Source: Lepidodermella squamata
Taxonomy: Eukaryota; Gastrotricha
Direction: 5' to 3'
DNA length: 64,000 nt
NCBI GenBank assembly: GCA_047495785.1
Contig: JBLDXI010000036.1
Span: forward strand, 806,001-870,000
The translations under genes and the position numbers were made by a program. Positions 1 to 10,984 of this stretch are shown piece after piece. The notes beneath the pieces were generated by a model. That model had not been told where the DNA came from. It saw nothing but the letters and a program-made list of their open reading frames with translations, and searched no databases. Position 1 is the stretch's first letter; every line of letters starts with the position of its first letter.

Positions 1-499
1 GTATGCACATAATATTCTTAATTTCCGAAAATTCCGATATTTTTTCGATGTAGGAAATAATAACGGACTGTGCTCTCGGAATTGTAAACGCTTTTGTGCC
101 GAAAATCGACTCTAACAAGGTAACGTAGTATATCTTGGAGAACAAATGAAATTTCAATTTATTTTTCCAGGAAATACGGAACACTCTTGCGAAAGCTTTA
201 GCCGCGATGCGATTTTTCAAATTGAAATTCAAACGAAAATGATTCACAGTAAGAAAATGTCGCGAGTCTACTCCACCGGTGTGAATCTTATATTTATTGT
301 ACCGGTGAATATTTTTGTATCGTGTTTACCGTCTTTAAAGACGATGCACTTCCCCGTCATGTTTGCAAATAAATTTGAGCTTGTGAGTCATGAAAAACGC
401 CAGCTGGAATTCAGTTATCATCCGGGGATTTAGTCGTAGGATGGGCGAGATCGGGCCTGGATCGGGGATTCATTGGTATTTCAGCTGTCGATGTTACCC
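1..499. other. left edge, no supported gene
   Basis: I see no convincing gene here. An open frame at 146-433 has no signal peptide, recognisable domain or clear splice sites, and is probably chance. The right end leads into the promoter of the small secreted gene at 567. Confidence 0.4.
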
Positions 500-506
500 T
501 ATATAA
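500..506 (+). promoter_or_regulatory. TATA box
   Basis: TATATAA lies 61 bp before the ATG at 567, a normal distance for a TATA-driven promoter with a short 5' leader. It supports the small secreted gene downstream as real. Confidence 0.5.
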
Positions 507-566
507 CTAACGGACGAAGTGAGGTGTATTCGTACTGCACTTCAATTTTATCTGTTAAAAACTAAC

Positions 567-800
567 ATGAAGCTGATCATTTTTTGGTTTTTCGTCGTAA
601 TATCACTCGCTCTGTGCTGCTTCGGCAAGCCGCTGGAAACCGAGCGAGTTGTTAGCGATTTGGGCGAATGCGAGGAGTTTTGCTTACGTATTGGAATTGT
701 CGATGGCGCGGCGATGCACGGCGTCACCAGCAAACTGCAATCGGGCCATGGGATGCTATGCAATTGCATACCTGCTGCCGATCAAACATCCAGCGAATAA
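567..800 (+). CDS. small secreted cysteine protein
   Basis: This single-exon ORF encodes 77 residues. I chose the ATG at 567, not the upstream in-frame one at 519, because 567 opens directly into a signal peptide (MKLIIFWFFVVISLALCCFG). The mature part is short and acidic, with a CEEFC motif near its start and CNC near its end. This CxxxC...CxC layout resembles the modules of the two secreted genes at 9.9 and 10.7 kb, so a distant relationship is possible. A TATA box lies at 500 and an AATAAA near 848. The protein is presumably exported. No family is recognised and no function is proposed. Confidence 0.65.
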   Translation: MKLIIFWFFVVISLALCCFGKPLETERVVSDLGECEEFCLRIGIVDGAAMHGVTSKLQSGHGMLCNCIPAADQTSSE

Positions 801-960
801 CTTTGTGATTTTTCACTAACATAACCTCAGATTCATTTATTGCTATGTAATAAACTTGGATACTTTCTAATCATATTTTTGATATCCTTGCTGTTGAAGA
901 TGTGCGAGTTTTGAGAAGGAAAACTGTTCTGCTCGAACTGAGCTGCATGAATTGACCGGT

Positions 961-1110
961 GCGCGAAGTAGGATCCTCGAACTAGGATGTATTTTCGGGC
1001 CCCCATTCTATGACCAAAGGGTCCCCCCTGTAGGTTTTTGGGGTTTTTTCACCTTGACCTGCCGAACTGGGGGGTACGTTACCCCTCATTCCCCCGTACT
1101 TGCGCCCTGG
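961..1110 (+). repeat. dispersed repeat R1, copy 1
   Basis: This is the best-preserved copy of a dispersed repeat. It begins GCGCGAAGTAGGATCCTCGA, then has a TTTTCGGGCCCC block, a GACCAAAGGGTCCCC block and an AACTGGGGGGTACG block. Similar sequences occur near 3000-3115 (inverted), 4191, 17180, 19105-19182 (inverted), 30640, 45990 (inverted) and 54553. It has no coding capacity and is probably a non-autonomous element. Confidence 0.6.
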
Positions 1111-1336
1111 AAAGGACCAACATTGCTCTTTGATGGGCATGGAATGGGACGAAAAATGATTACTAATTCTTGAGAAATGATGAAAAAAACCTGAATCAAT
1201 GCTACAGGCGTATATTCCCCCAAGAATAAATTATTTAAGTTGAAAATATTCTGGGATAATCCTCCTTAATCCTTATGTCTGTAGCCTGCATTGCAACCCA
1301 AATTCTTTCCATAATTTTTCCTGATTTACGGAAATT

Positions 1337-1525
1337 ATGAGAATTTTCTGGATTTTACTTACGTTCTGCCTAATTTCGGTCGCTGTGGGATGCTTCCCCC
1401 CTTTCAGAAGACGGCGACCCAGGTCAGAGAAAAGTGGCACTCGGGATGATGGCATCTTTGAAATGTCGAAACAGCCTCCGCAAAAGTCGGATCAAAATGC
1501 TTGGGCCTACTGGGGAGTTCAATGA
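1337..1525 (+). CDS. small secreted basic peptide precursor
   Basis: The 62-residue ORF starts with a clear signal peptide (MRIFWILLTFCLISVAVGC). A short tail follows that contains an RRRRPR basic cluster and ends in AYWGVQ. The RRRR run could be a convertase cleavage site, which would release a peptide of about 36 residues. That is inference. An AATAAA lies near 1618. There is no homology call. The length, signal peptide and poly(A) signal make a small secreted product more likely than chance. Confidence 0.5.
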   Translation: MRIFWILLTFCLISVAVGCFPPFRRRRPRSEKSGTRDDGIFEMSKQPPQKSDQNAWAYWGVQ

Positions 1526-1619
1526 AATAATGATTTTAGCCCTGCACTAGACTAGTACAACACAAACTGTGCACACGTAATGAACTAACTATATTATGGA
1601 ACTATAGATTTCTGTAAAA

Positions 1620-2394
1620 TAAATTTGCGTTTCAAACATTTTTCCTGATAAATAAATTTTCTGTCCTATCAACAGTTTCAACTTTAATTAAGATTTAACA
1701 GAATGAAAGAGGCGTGTTTGCACAAAAATGTTGCATTTTTCCGTCCGGTGTCCGATGTTACGGTTTCAAGGTAAACAAGAATTTCGGAAACCAGCTGATA
1801 TAACACACAAGCGCATGGTGCAGAGCTCAATTTCGAAGACATCTCTACGAAATCCGCCAGGGGTTATAATAAAATTGGAAATTATTGATGATACTACATC
1901 CGGAATGAAAGCTTTGACTTGGTAAAACTATAAAACCGTGAATAGGCAGTGGGCTAATACATTTGTGCTCGATCTACGGTAATAACATTACCGCGAGACT
2001 AAGAAAATATAACTCAATCTCTGACTCAGCTATGCGGGATATTTGATATAGTAAGGCGCCGTGATTTGGCAAGAAAAGTTTATACATTCCATAGTAAAAT
2101 GTACGATCATCATTGGCTGTATTAGAAGGTGAGAAATCCTACGATATATCACAGATAAACGGGCATTTCGCGAGATCAAGAGACAGTACACCTATTCTCA
2201 GTACACAACAACAGCGGGCTAACATATTAGATGCGTTGGTTGAAGTCATTTTCATCGAAATCTTGATGAGCAAATGTTTTAATCAACCTGCTAAGGGCTA
2301 CTCAATCAAATTGATTGGCTGCTTCATTGAGTAAACACTATACTTCATCGAAGCCGGGGACACAACACAGACACAAAACAGACACGCCCGAGCT
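1620..2394. other. intergenic region
   Basis: There is no supported gene. Short ORFs at 1728-1925 and 2113-2334 lack signal peptides, domains or splice context. The right part is presumably the promoter of the receptor starting at 2395. Confidence 0.4.
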
Positions 2395-3960
2395 ATGATT
2401 TCACGATCGAATTTCTCTACTCAACTGAATGGCGCGTGGATTCTCGCTAAGTTCGATGATCTTGGCTCAACAACACATCGGCCCTACTTCATCGGCTGGT
2501 TTCACGACCTTGACTCGAAATCGCCTATCGATCGTCTAGCCTACGCCTTACCCATAGCTCTCGCCACAATTCTCTCATGCATAGCTGCGATTTACAACAT
2601 TGTCAGCTATTGGAAACGAGGTGTGAAACGCGGGTTCCTTCTATTGACTATCGTTTTCGATCTCAGGTGTTTCGTCTATGCCACGTCTTTTTCAATCGCT
2701 ATGCTGTCGACAGTCAGCGATGGCCAATGGCATTTGGGCAACGAATTTTGCGCATTCACGCTGTGGACCCTTTTCGCGCTAACTCCGTTCGGTGGAGTTG
2801 TCAACTTGGTTATCAGCTATGAGCGATGGCTTTGCGTTTCCTCAAGCAATCCGAACTACGTTATGAGCACTAAAAGAGTAAGACATAGGCAGTGTGAGTT
2901 GGAACATCCGAATCCACTATAATCCCTATTGGCTGGGTTGATTGGTCGATTTTCCAGCTTCTCCAAAATCTTCCGAAGAAATTATAGTCCCAACCCGAGA
3001 TTCTGGCTAGAAACCCCATAGAAACCCCAGGGGAACCCTTTGGTACAACAATTCTAGGTCGGAAATACCAGAGAATCGAGAATAGCCTATAGTTCGAGGA
3101 TCCTAATTCGTAAAATGCCATCAAAGGTCCGACACGTTTCCACTCTCTGCGCGGATTAGGATCTTTGTGCTAGGGCGCCTTTTCAGGCCCGAATTTCACG
3201 ATGAGAGGCCCCGTGGGGTTTCCTTGTGAATTGAGGGTTCCATATCAGAATATACCCCCAATGCTCCATTTTCATCCATTTCCATTCCATTTTTTTCATC
3301 CAGATTTTTCTCATGCTAGCAGCTGCTTTCGTGATGAGCTGTATAACTCCAACAGCTTTGACCTACTATCCGGTGAGGAGCTTCAGCGTGCGAACTCTCA
3401 AGATCCTCTCCCATCCAAACAGCAACCTAACCCGTACGATGGCTATTTGCAGCAATTTCGACTACTCCCTTACTGATTCGATCGATACTTCCCTCGTCAT
3501 GTTTGTCCTAACTCTCACGCTAACTATATGCAACATGACTCTGCTGTGTCGAAATTACTGGAAAATCTATCATTTAGTCCGACGAACCGGCGCAACCTCG
3601 AACGGGTCGTCCTTAAATAGCTCTAGCGAAGCTATGAAAGCTGCCTGGCGATCTAGGGAAGTTTTCATCGCCAACCAATCACTGGCTTCAATTGCTCTCC
3701 TAATGGTGTCTAACATGCCCCTGATTGCGACATACATCTTCATTGTTCTGTTCGACTCGATAGGCCCTTACACAGCTTCATCGCCGCTGATAAAAATCAG
3801 TATTTTGATTGTTTTCCTAGAAATGACGGCGTCAGCTCTGCTGAAAAGCATCCAACCCGGTCTGGTTTTGCGAATCAAGCGCCGATGGAACGAGTACTTC
3901 GAGGTTCGTAATCGCGTCCAGCAGTTGATACCTGCTTTGCATACAGGTTGGCAGCGATAA
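2395..3960 (+). CDS. rhodopsin-like 7TM receptor, two exons
   Basis: Exons are 2395-2877 and 3304-3960, joined in phase 0 (donor after AAAAGA, acceptor CATCCAG), giving 379 residues. Seven hydrophobic segments are visible. TM1 starts about residue 45 (LAYALPIALATILS). TM3 ends with ERW in the position of the DRY motif. TM4 begins exon 2, TM5 is LVMFVLTLTLTICN, TM6 is IALLMVSNMPLIATY, and TM7 is ISILIVFLEMTASAL. The N terminus is short and probably extracellular. The TM6 CWxP and TM7 NPxxY signatures are not obvious, so this is a divergent family A or chemoreceptor-type GPCR. Its ligand is unknown. The 426-bp intron is long for this window because it carries an inverted R1 repeat. Confidence 0.7.
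3000..3115 (-). repeat. dispersed repeat R1 in GPCR intron
   Basis: An inverted, diverged R1 copy lies inside the receptor intron. It has the AACCCTTTGGT block at its left and the GTTCGAGGATCCTAATTCG end at about 3090-3110. It explains the unusual size of the intron. Confidence 0.5.
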
Positions 3961-4538
3961 ATGACAAATTGAGAAATCAGTTTGTCCATCCTATACACTT
4001 AATCATTGAAAGAGATGAATAAAGTAAAAGTAAATGGCAGGCTTATTGGTGAAATGATGAGCTAACATGGTAAGCCTTTGGTACTGGACTGTCGACCTCA
4101 TCCCTATTCACTTCAAGGGGATATTAGGTATGATCACTTCTCGGATCCCAAAAGCCAGAATCCTGAAGATTAGGACTCGCCTGATCAATGCGCGAAGTAG
4201 GATCCTCGAACTATGGGGTATTTTCGGGCCCCAATCTTATGACTAAAGGGTCCCCTGTGGTTTCTGGAGGTTTTTCCACTTTGGCCTGCCGAATTGGGAG
4301 GAGGGGAAAGGGGGGGGGGGGGGGGGTACATTCCCCCACCCCCTCGATGCTCCTCGGCTGGGATCCAGAAAAAGTAGCAGCTCCAGAATCCTACTTTGCA
4401 GTCGTGAGGATTTCCGGGCTTTCTAGCTTTAATCTTATTTGGAACTCTGAGCAATGGGTTTCAATACTAGAGATAAAAACTGTCCTTCACCTGAGAATCT
4501 ATACTTTATTACTTTATTGCAAATTTCGAAGTTCCGCC
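3961..4538. other. intergenic, with R1 copy and G-run
   Basis: An AATAAA for the 7TM gene is near 4017. A plus-strand R1 copy occupies 4191-4365. It contains an uninterrupted run of more than 12 G at about 4311-4327, which may be unstable in assembly. The minus-strand receptor gene ends at 4539 with an AATAAA on its strand near 4510. Confidence 0.55.
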
Positions 4539-7004
4539 TCAGCGTAACTGATTAAAAGACTGATGATACGGGCGATGCGATTCACGCAAATTAAAAGAAC
4601 CATGCTCACGCATTGTTTCAACGGACGCCGGCCATTTTCGCGTTACAACCGGGTAGAAAATTGCTAAGAAGGTAACAGCCGAATAAATCAGCTCGCCACA
4701 AGCTATCGCAACGATCTGGCTGTTCCATTCCCTCAAAACAAGGACGATGAGAACAATCGCCGCAAATAGAGTGGCCGTGTTAAAAGTCGCTAGTCGTGTT
4801 GTTAGAAAATCGCGGACGTGCGTCGGCGGCTTTGCAAACGTCCTCAGCTCATACATGTGATAGCAACTGACGGAAATCATGGCAAAGTTTAGCGCGGCAA
4901 AAGCAGCTACCCAATAGATCATGCTATCAGATCCGCACTTATCAGTAGCAATTTCGAAGTAAACATCTCGCTCAGGGTCGAATTGCAAGGCTGAGGCCTC
5001 ACTTATCAACTCGAGGGGTTCAATTAGCAGCCAAATTATCAGCACGGCCGTAGTGAGCAGACAAATCGATAGGCAAAGCGTTGCAGTTTTCGAGAAAACT
5101 TGATTCTGGTTCAGTTTAGCCACCCTTGGCGTCCGTGATCGACCTAGATTGAGCCGCCTGTTGAGCATGCTCAGCTTTGTCGATCTTGACGGGGTTTTCC
5201 ATTTCTTTTTCGACTCGCTGCTGTAGACAGCGACTGTCGATGGCAAAAGGTCAATCCCACTCACCTCAAGCCATCGCGCAGCTGCGTGGTGAAGGAAAGG
5301 GGCGAAGGTGAAAGATCGAGCCAAAAAGACTGAACTGATCAAAGTGAGGCCAATTACAGGTAAAACTACAACCCAGGGGCAGATTTCTTCGCTGGGAGCT
5401 GAAATATGAACTATCGCCGCTATGTTAAGGATGAGACACCCTGCTGCTATGATTACGGCTATTCTAAGGTCGAACTGGATCTGCAAATCAGGATCTCTGA
5501 TAGTATAAGTCTTTCGATAATAGATTCCCATCGAAACTATGATAAACTGAAGAGCGATAGATATTGAAGATAGAACTATGATTGGCAAAGTCACGCTTTG
5601 TCCGAGGTTTCCATCGACAGTTTCGACCTTCGACAAATCTTTCGGTGGCTGGCCGGTGTTCGTTAACCAAATCGGATCTGGGGAATCGGGGCTGAACTTT
5701 TCAATGGCGTAACTCGATACCGTGACATTTCCAGGTCGTGCAAGGTAAATATTCATCAAATTCACGAAACGGCGATCTATCCATTGGGTGACTGATTGAT
5801 TTTCATTGTCGATTTCAAGCCGGGGCGACATAGATAACCTACCCATTCTCAACCCGATAGCCTCAAGTTTCGATGAAGTTTCATTCACGATTCGCTGGAT
5901 GACTTTAGGTTTAGATGAAAAATCACTTAAGGTAAGATTCATCCCGTTCAAAACAGATTCAGATTTGTTGAGAGTTATCGCTGCAGACATCATAGAATCG
6001 TGGCAAAGTAACCTCGCGACGTAATCAACTTGAGATTTTGACTGGTTTCTGAAAGTAACGTCTAGCCGTCTTTCGAATTCCGCCGAATTGTACCCTAAAC
6101 TCGTTTGTCCTGTGAAGACCCCGCCAAAAAGCTTTGTAATCGCTATCCAGTACGTGATTTTAAGTTGTTCTTCAACCTGTTCCTGCGTGCATTCTTTCGG
6201 AAACGAGCTCAACGCGCTGTTTGCAACGAAAAAGCACTGGTAAGGTAGTACGAAGGCGTAGTTCGGAGCTCGAATTCCCGCTCGGTATGCGTCACACAGA
6301 AGATTCCCGCACCACGCCCCCTGCGATAGAACGAAAACAAAAACTCTAGCGTCACTAGCCTTAAGATCCAGGGCAAAATCGAGACCGAAGTTCATCACAG
6401 CGCTGAATTTCACGACCTGAATTCCGTTATTTGTAGATAGGCTAAGCAAAGACCGAGCGACTAGGTAGTCATTCGTTGTAATGGCTGAGGTTACAATTCC
6501 GATTTGGCTCCACTTCCCGATTGTTTTGATGAAATTTATCAGACCGATATTCGTATTTTCCATCGGCATTTGGATTCGATAGATGTTGGAATACAACGAT
6601 CGCTGGGCTATGAAGCCTGGCGCGGTGCAGCCATGCGTGAACATCGTGAGAAAATTCGCTTTCGCCGCTACGGCTACATTACCGCAGCCTGTGCTTGGCC
6701 CGACAACTATCGGAGCGATAGAGGATGAAGTCGAGTTTGAGAGGAAGTTCGCGAAGCTTGCTGCTGATTTTGTAGCTAGATAACCTTCGTCACCAACAGC
6801 CATTGTTAGCTCGTAACTCGGTAGAATATCAGCTCGGGAGTTGACTTCATCTATAACGATTTGCATCGAAGCTTGGCAAACAGCTGATGTGGACGGCTCC
6901 TGGCCTGTTTTCGCTAACAAAGTGAGTATCGAAAGCTGTTTTGGCTTAAGAAGCCCTGAAGCTACGCCAAGCGATACTGTCAAAAGTAATACGCTTAAAT
7001 TCAT
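4539..7004 (-). CDS. GABA-B-like class C receptor
   Basis: This intronless 821-residue membrane receptor starts at a signal peptide (MNLSVLLLTVSLGVASG). Residues about 25-400 match the periplasmic-binding-like ANF/GABA-B ligand-binding fold, including CQASMQIVIDEVN near the start and spaced cysteines. TM1 begins about residue 470 (LPIIVLSSISIALQF). Six further helices follow, with an EEICPW loop cysteine before TM3 and a long third intracellular segment rich in Lys/Arg/Ser. The last helix is LIYSAVTFLAIFYPVV, with only a short C tail. There is no kinase or cyclase domain and no cysteine-rich linker, which favours GABA-B-like over glutamate or cyclase receptors. A second receptor of this type lies at 51.3-53.6 kb. 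The ligand is unknown. Confidence 0.82.
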   Translation of the reverse strand: MNLSVLLLTVSLGVASGLLKPKQLSILTLLAKTGQEPSTSAVCQASMQIVIDEVNSRADILPSYELTMAVGDEGYLATKSAASFANFLSNSTSSSIAPIVVGPSTGCGNVAVAAKANFLTMFTHGCTAPGFIAQRSLYSNIYRIQMPMENTNIGLINFIKTIGKWSQIGIVTSAITTNDYLVARSLLSLSTNNGIQVVKFSAVMNFGLDFALDLKASDARVFVFVLSQGAWCGNLLCDAYRAGIRAPNYAFVLPYQCFFVANSALSSFPKECTQEQVEEQLKITYWIAITKLFGGVFTGQTSLGYNSAEFERRLDVTFRNQSKSQVDYVARLLCHDSMMSAAITLNKSESVLNGMNLTLSDFSSKPKVIQRIVNETSSKLEAIGLRMGRLSMSPRLEIDNENQSVTQWIDRRFVNLMNIYLARPGNVTVSSYAIEKFSPDSPDPIWLTNTGQPPKDLSKVETVDGNLGQSVTLPIIVLSSISIALQFIIVSMGIYYRKTYTIRDPDLQIQFDLRIAVIIAAGCLILNIAAIVHISAPSEEICPWVVVLPVIGLTLISSVFLARSFTFAPFLHHAAARWLEVSGIDLLPSTVAVYSSESKKKWKTPSRSTKLSMLNRRLNLGRSRTPRVAKLNQNQVFSKTATLCLSICLLTTAVLIIWLLIEPLELISEASALQFDPERDVYFEIATDKCGSDSMIYWVAAFAALNFAMISVSCYHMYELRTFAKPPTHVRDFLTTRLATFNTATLFAAIVLIVLVLREWNSQIVAIACGELIYSAVTFLAIFYPVVTRKWPASVETMREHGSFNLRESHRPYHQSFNQLR

Positions 7005-7221
7005 TTTTAGTAACGAATCTAGAAGTGACTTTCGAATTGAATTTATCTAAAGCTCTAGATGTGAAATTCGATATTTCGTATCGGCTTCCTTCCTCACGCA
7101 GGAAGAACATGATGTTTTCAAGAATTGCACACGTGGTTCAATTCGATTTCCGCAAACGGACCTAAGATAAGAAAACCGTGATCCAAAGTGGATCGAAAAA
7201 TATGTGCTTTTATTCAATGAA

Positions 7222-9589
7222 TCACGCTCCACGCATCAGTCCGATGATAGGCGACTCAAACGCGACAGAAAACACGGTTGATACAATGAAAGTTGATACA
7301 AGTGTACCCAAAAAGCCGTAAATCGCTGTCAAATCAGTAAGATGAATAGGGCGACGAGCTGATTGAATGAAGTACATCAAAACCAAAGGATGAATAAGAT
7401 ACGCAGCATAGGACAGACGAGCGGGTAGTGCCCAGACCCGCCAGTTAAGCATCCAACCTATAATCCCGGCCTTATTCAAGGCACAAGCGATTACAATCCA
7501 GCCTAAAGCTACGCCCCAGGCAGTTCTTGCAAAGGCGTTGAAGATGCAGTCAACCCAAATAGGGTCTATCCTATACCCAAGATACTGCCCATGAGGTCCG
7601 TAGATTCCTGCGCCAATCGTGGTTAAACAGATTGCCCAGCCTAAGATTTGAAGCCACTTACTACGGAAAATTTTGTCTAGGATAGCCCGATGTTTCACGA
7701 GCACGTGGCAAATCATTACCCCTGCGATATAAGGCCCTAATCTCGTGTACGGTTTGACGTAGTAAATCTCATACTGGCGAACATAGTCTTTCGGCTCTTC
7801 GTTGAATTCAATCAAAAGATCTTGGTAGTCATTGGGGGCGACATTGACAGCCGGTAGTCGGTAGATTGCGGTTAAAACTGCTGAGCTAACCATTTGAATG
7901 ACTAAAAGGGTCCAGCTTAACCCCCAGCCGTAAACCGGCCATTTCTTGAAGGCGAAAACGATGAAGGGTAAGATTATGAATAGCTGCATGTCTACGGCTA
8001 GGTACCAAGACCAGCCTACGCAGGGTCTGATGAGGCGGTAGAAATTGTTGATGTACAGAATGTTGGACCACCAGTTTTCTTCACAGGGTCCGTCATTACC
8101 CTGGAAGTAGAACGGGCCGTTGCCTATATAAGCCCAAAGGCCGATATCTATCAAAATCATAGCGACGTAGGGTGGGGTAAGTCTGATGTAGCGGTACAGA
8201 TAAATGATTGGCAACGAGCCAAAAAATTTACAGGTCTCGGCTGAAATTTTGCGACATAGCGACCAGTAACCCAAAAAGCCGGAGAGGAAGAAAAATGAAT
8301 CTACAGAGAAGTAGCCGTTGATTATAAACATATTGGTCCAGTAGTATGAAAGGTAATTGATTTCAGTTAAATTGTCTATATCTGTTATATGGTACAGGTA
8401 CCAATGAGCTAGGATGACCCAGAACAAACTCAAAGATCGTATAGCGTTGATAGAGGAGAAATTTGGCTGGTAGGAAGCCAATTTGGGCAAAGGTTCACGG
8501 TCTTCGGGCGGAATTTTCAGCAGCTTCTCCAGGTTCGTCAAGGGGGAGAAACATATTAGAAGATCGGAAAAATGACTCCTGATAGTAAGCTTCTTGTCAT
8601 CGGGAATCTTTTCGTTTTTTTCCGGCTTCGGCGTGAATCTTCGGATCAGGTCGACGATGAAACCACACAGCAAGAGAAATCCAACCACAGATAAGCAAGT
8701 TCTGTAAAGAAAAAAGACCAAATAACTAACCTTTCTCAAAACTTGTAGAATTACTCAAAATACATTTTAAAAATTGTGAAATTCTAGAATAGTGAAATTC
8801 AAAAAATTTAAGAATTCGAGTAATGTCCTTTTTTAATTAAAATAGAAAATATTGAATTATTGTATAATTTCTTCCATATTTTTCTCGCTAAATCTCTCGT
8901 AACTTACATTGCGACATAGGTTGACGTTCTCAGTGGTATTTCTTGCTTTTGACAGTACGTCAATCCCGCCTCTGGCCCCATGTTCAACGGCTGTAGTACT
9001 GCAGTTAGAATTGCGTTCAAGCTCTCTTCATCGCATCTTGTTGATGCGCACATTCCAATGTAGAGACCCTCTGTCAGCTGCCACATTTGGTCGTTGATGT
9101 ACTCTGGCGCATCGATCCGACCTACAGCGAAATAGCAGTAATTCGGGGCGAGCTCGGTCTTGAAGGGAGGTCGTTGCATTGGTGGAATACTCTGGCATTG
9201 GTCGAAGTCCCCGTACCACCTAAGAGCACCAGAATTCATTCCAGAAGGTTTCTGGCCAGTAGAATCCTTATCTGAAATTTCAGTAATATTGTAGGATTTT
9301 TCAAATCGAACCTCGAAAATTTACAATTTTTCACCACTGGGAACTTGGTCTCATTCGCGGTCAAGACCCATCGGATATCTTGAAAGCATTCGGTTGCTGA
9401 ATCCCGAACCTGCCCATTGTAATTCGATATCAAATCGAACACTGTGTGCCAATCGATGTCAAAAGCGCGGTTATTCCTTTCACTTGAAAGACGGTTCAAG
9501 GCTTGAAAATAGGACGTACTGGGTGATAAATCATCATGCCCACCAGCCAAAATAGCTAACGGGAAAAACGCAAACCTTATCCAGAGCAT
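7222..9589 (-). CDS. NRF-domain acyltransferase-3 membrane protein
   Basis: Three exons, 9589-9325, 9271-8908 and 8701-7222, join cleanly in phases 1 and 2 to give 702 residues. The protein starts with a signal peptide. An NRF domain with spaced cysteines follows (for example GDFDQCQS, MCASTRCDEE). After that comes a membrane anchor, then an acyltransferase-3 domain with about ten helices. The motif LFWVILAHWY carries the histidine expected in this family. The family includes the C. elegans nose-resistant-to-fluoxetine proteins, which act in lipid transport or modification at epithelial membranes. The substrate here is unknown. The last helices run to the stop without a tail. An AATAAA is just beyond the stop on the minus strand. 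Confidence 0.85.
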
Positions 9590-9851
9590 ATTTGTGATAC
9601 TAAGCGGAATTTTTCCCTAGGTTCTCCATAGTTTCCCGTTTTATCGCTACCCATGAACCCAGAGTAAGTACTAATTAATTGAGATAACGAGAGCAATTAT
9701 AACCGTGGGAAAATGATATTGCGATAAGTTGAGTTCTTAACCTCAATGAGTTGTGAGTCACACTTTTGGGCATGTTTTGAATTCAAATTAGGATTTTAGA
9801 AATGCGAGACTATCGGATCATGAAGTTTTTGGAAGACTTTATTCCGAAACT

Positions 9852-10157
9852 ATGGCCAACAGTTCTGTACTCATTTCTGTATCCCTTCTGCTTCTGATTG
9901 AGCTGGCTCTCGGTTGCTGGCCCGGCTACAACGATTTCGGCATTTCTTGTCCAGAAGGTTGTGAGTACAATGCGAACAAGGACGTTTGCAACTGCCCGGA
10001 TGATGTGAGCCGAATCCTAATGGCCCGGCCTGTATGCAAGCCAAACTGCTCTTGGTCGCCAAGTCTGGGCCGCTGTAAATGCAACGTTGCACCTGGGCGC
10101 TGCCGTCCGCCTTGTTGGTGGAGCGCTACTGAATGGCAATGCATTTGCCAAAGATGA
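9852..10157 (+). CDS. secreted protein with three CxxxC...CxC modules
   Basis: This single-exon ORF gives 101 residues. A signal peptide ends around ALGC. The mature protein contains three similar modules: CPEGCEYNANKDVCNC, CKPNCSWSPSLGRCKC and CRPPCWWSATEWQCIC. Each is C-x3-C, an aromatic residue, then C-x-C. The even cysteine count per module suggests two disulfides each. The gene at 10667 has two such modules, so they are local paralogues. I do not recognise a named domain. It is probably an extracellular structural or defence-type protein, but that is a guess. Confidence 0.72.
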   Translation: MANSSVLISVSLLLLIELALGCWPGYNDFGISCPEGCEYNANKDVCNCPDDVSRILMARPVCKPNCSWSPSLGRCKCNVAPGRCRPPCWWSATEWQCICQR

Positions 10158-10666
10158 GAAGCCCTGAATATAAATAACCGCTTTTTCATCCTGAAAGTCT
10201 TCATCAAACTAAACTATAGCCTATGAAATATCGGAAACTCCTGCAAACTGAATAAAAAGGCTTTCAGTTCAAATCCAGTTTTGGTGGATTTTGGTATCAA
10301 TCATGATTGAGTTTACTGAGATTTACGCTCAAGTCAGCAAATTTTGAAAAGTCCTCTTGGACGTAGGTATTCCTTGATCCTTGACATTGACACGATTTCT
10401 GAACCGTTGCCATCAGATGACAGAGAAAGGGCGGTCTCTGAGAGATGGCAGATCGATTAAAGTCCTCAATCGCCAAAATTCTAAAAGTTCGCAATGCTAT
10501 AGCGATTCCCGCGTTTTTTCAGCTTTGAATTACTAATCCCTCATTTTTCATTTCTGATTCTAATACTATTATGAGGCATATCATGATGCTAGTCACGCTT
10601 CGTGGTTGATTAAATTTACCATGCTTATACACCCAGACGCCCGTTTTTGTTAAGCTGTGAACACAA

Positions 10667-10984
10667 ATGAATTTCTTGCTTTTCCAACTTTGTTTTGCCG
10701 CTGTGGTCGTCAACGTGGCGATTTGTCAATACGACTACGGCAACAATTTGAATTACAACATCGAGTATGGCGCCGCGCGGTGTGCGAATGGCTGCACGTG
10801 GTTCATTGACACTGGCAAATGCGACTGTTCCGCCTTGCCGCAAACTAGCCGATTTGCGGGCCGACGTCGACCCGTCATTAAGGGGTGGCGGGGCCCTCCT
10901 CCAGGCGGCTGTCGTCCTAAGGGCTGCCTATGGTCGACCGTGAATGCCAGGTGCATGTGCGGAAGATTCATCAGCAGCTACTAG
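10667..10984 (+). CDS. secreted protein with two CxxxC-W...CxC modules
   Basis: The 105-residue ORF begins with a signal peptide (MNFLLFQLCFAAVVVNVAICQ), followed by a Tyr/Asn-rich stretch. It has two modules, CANGCTWFIDTGKCDC and CRPKGCLWSTVNARCMC, separated by a basic linker with GRRRP. The modules match those of the gene at 9852. The RRR in the linker could be a cleavage site that separates the modules (inference). An AATAAA lies at about 10996. No named family is recognised. Confidence 0.7.
   Translation: MNFLLFQLCFAAVVVNVAICQYDYGNNLNYNIEYGAARCANGCTWFIDTGKCDCSALPQTSRFAGRRRPVIKGWRGPPPGGCRPKGCLWSTVNARCMCGRFISSY

Noticed and set aside
961-1110. R1 as a tRNA-derived SINE with a B box
   Set aside because: The inverted strand has GTTCGAGGATCC, close to a B box, but with an extra base, no A box and no tRNA-like fold that I can see.
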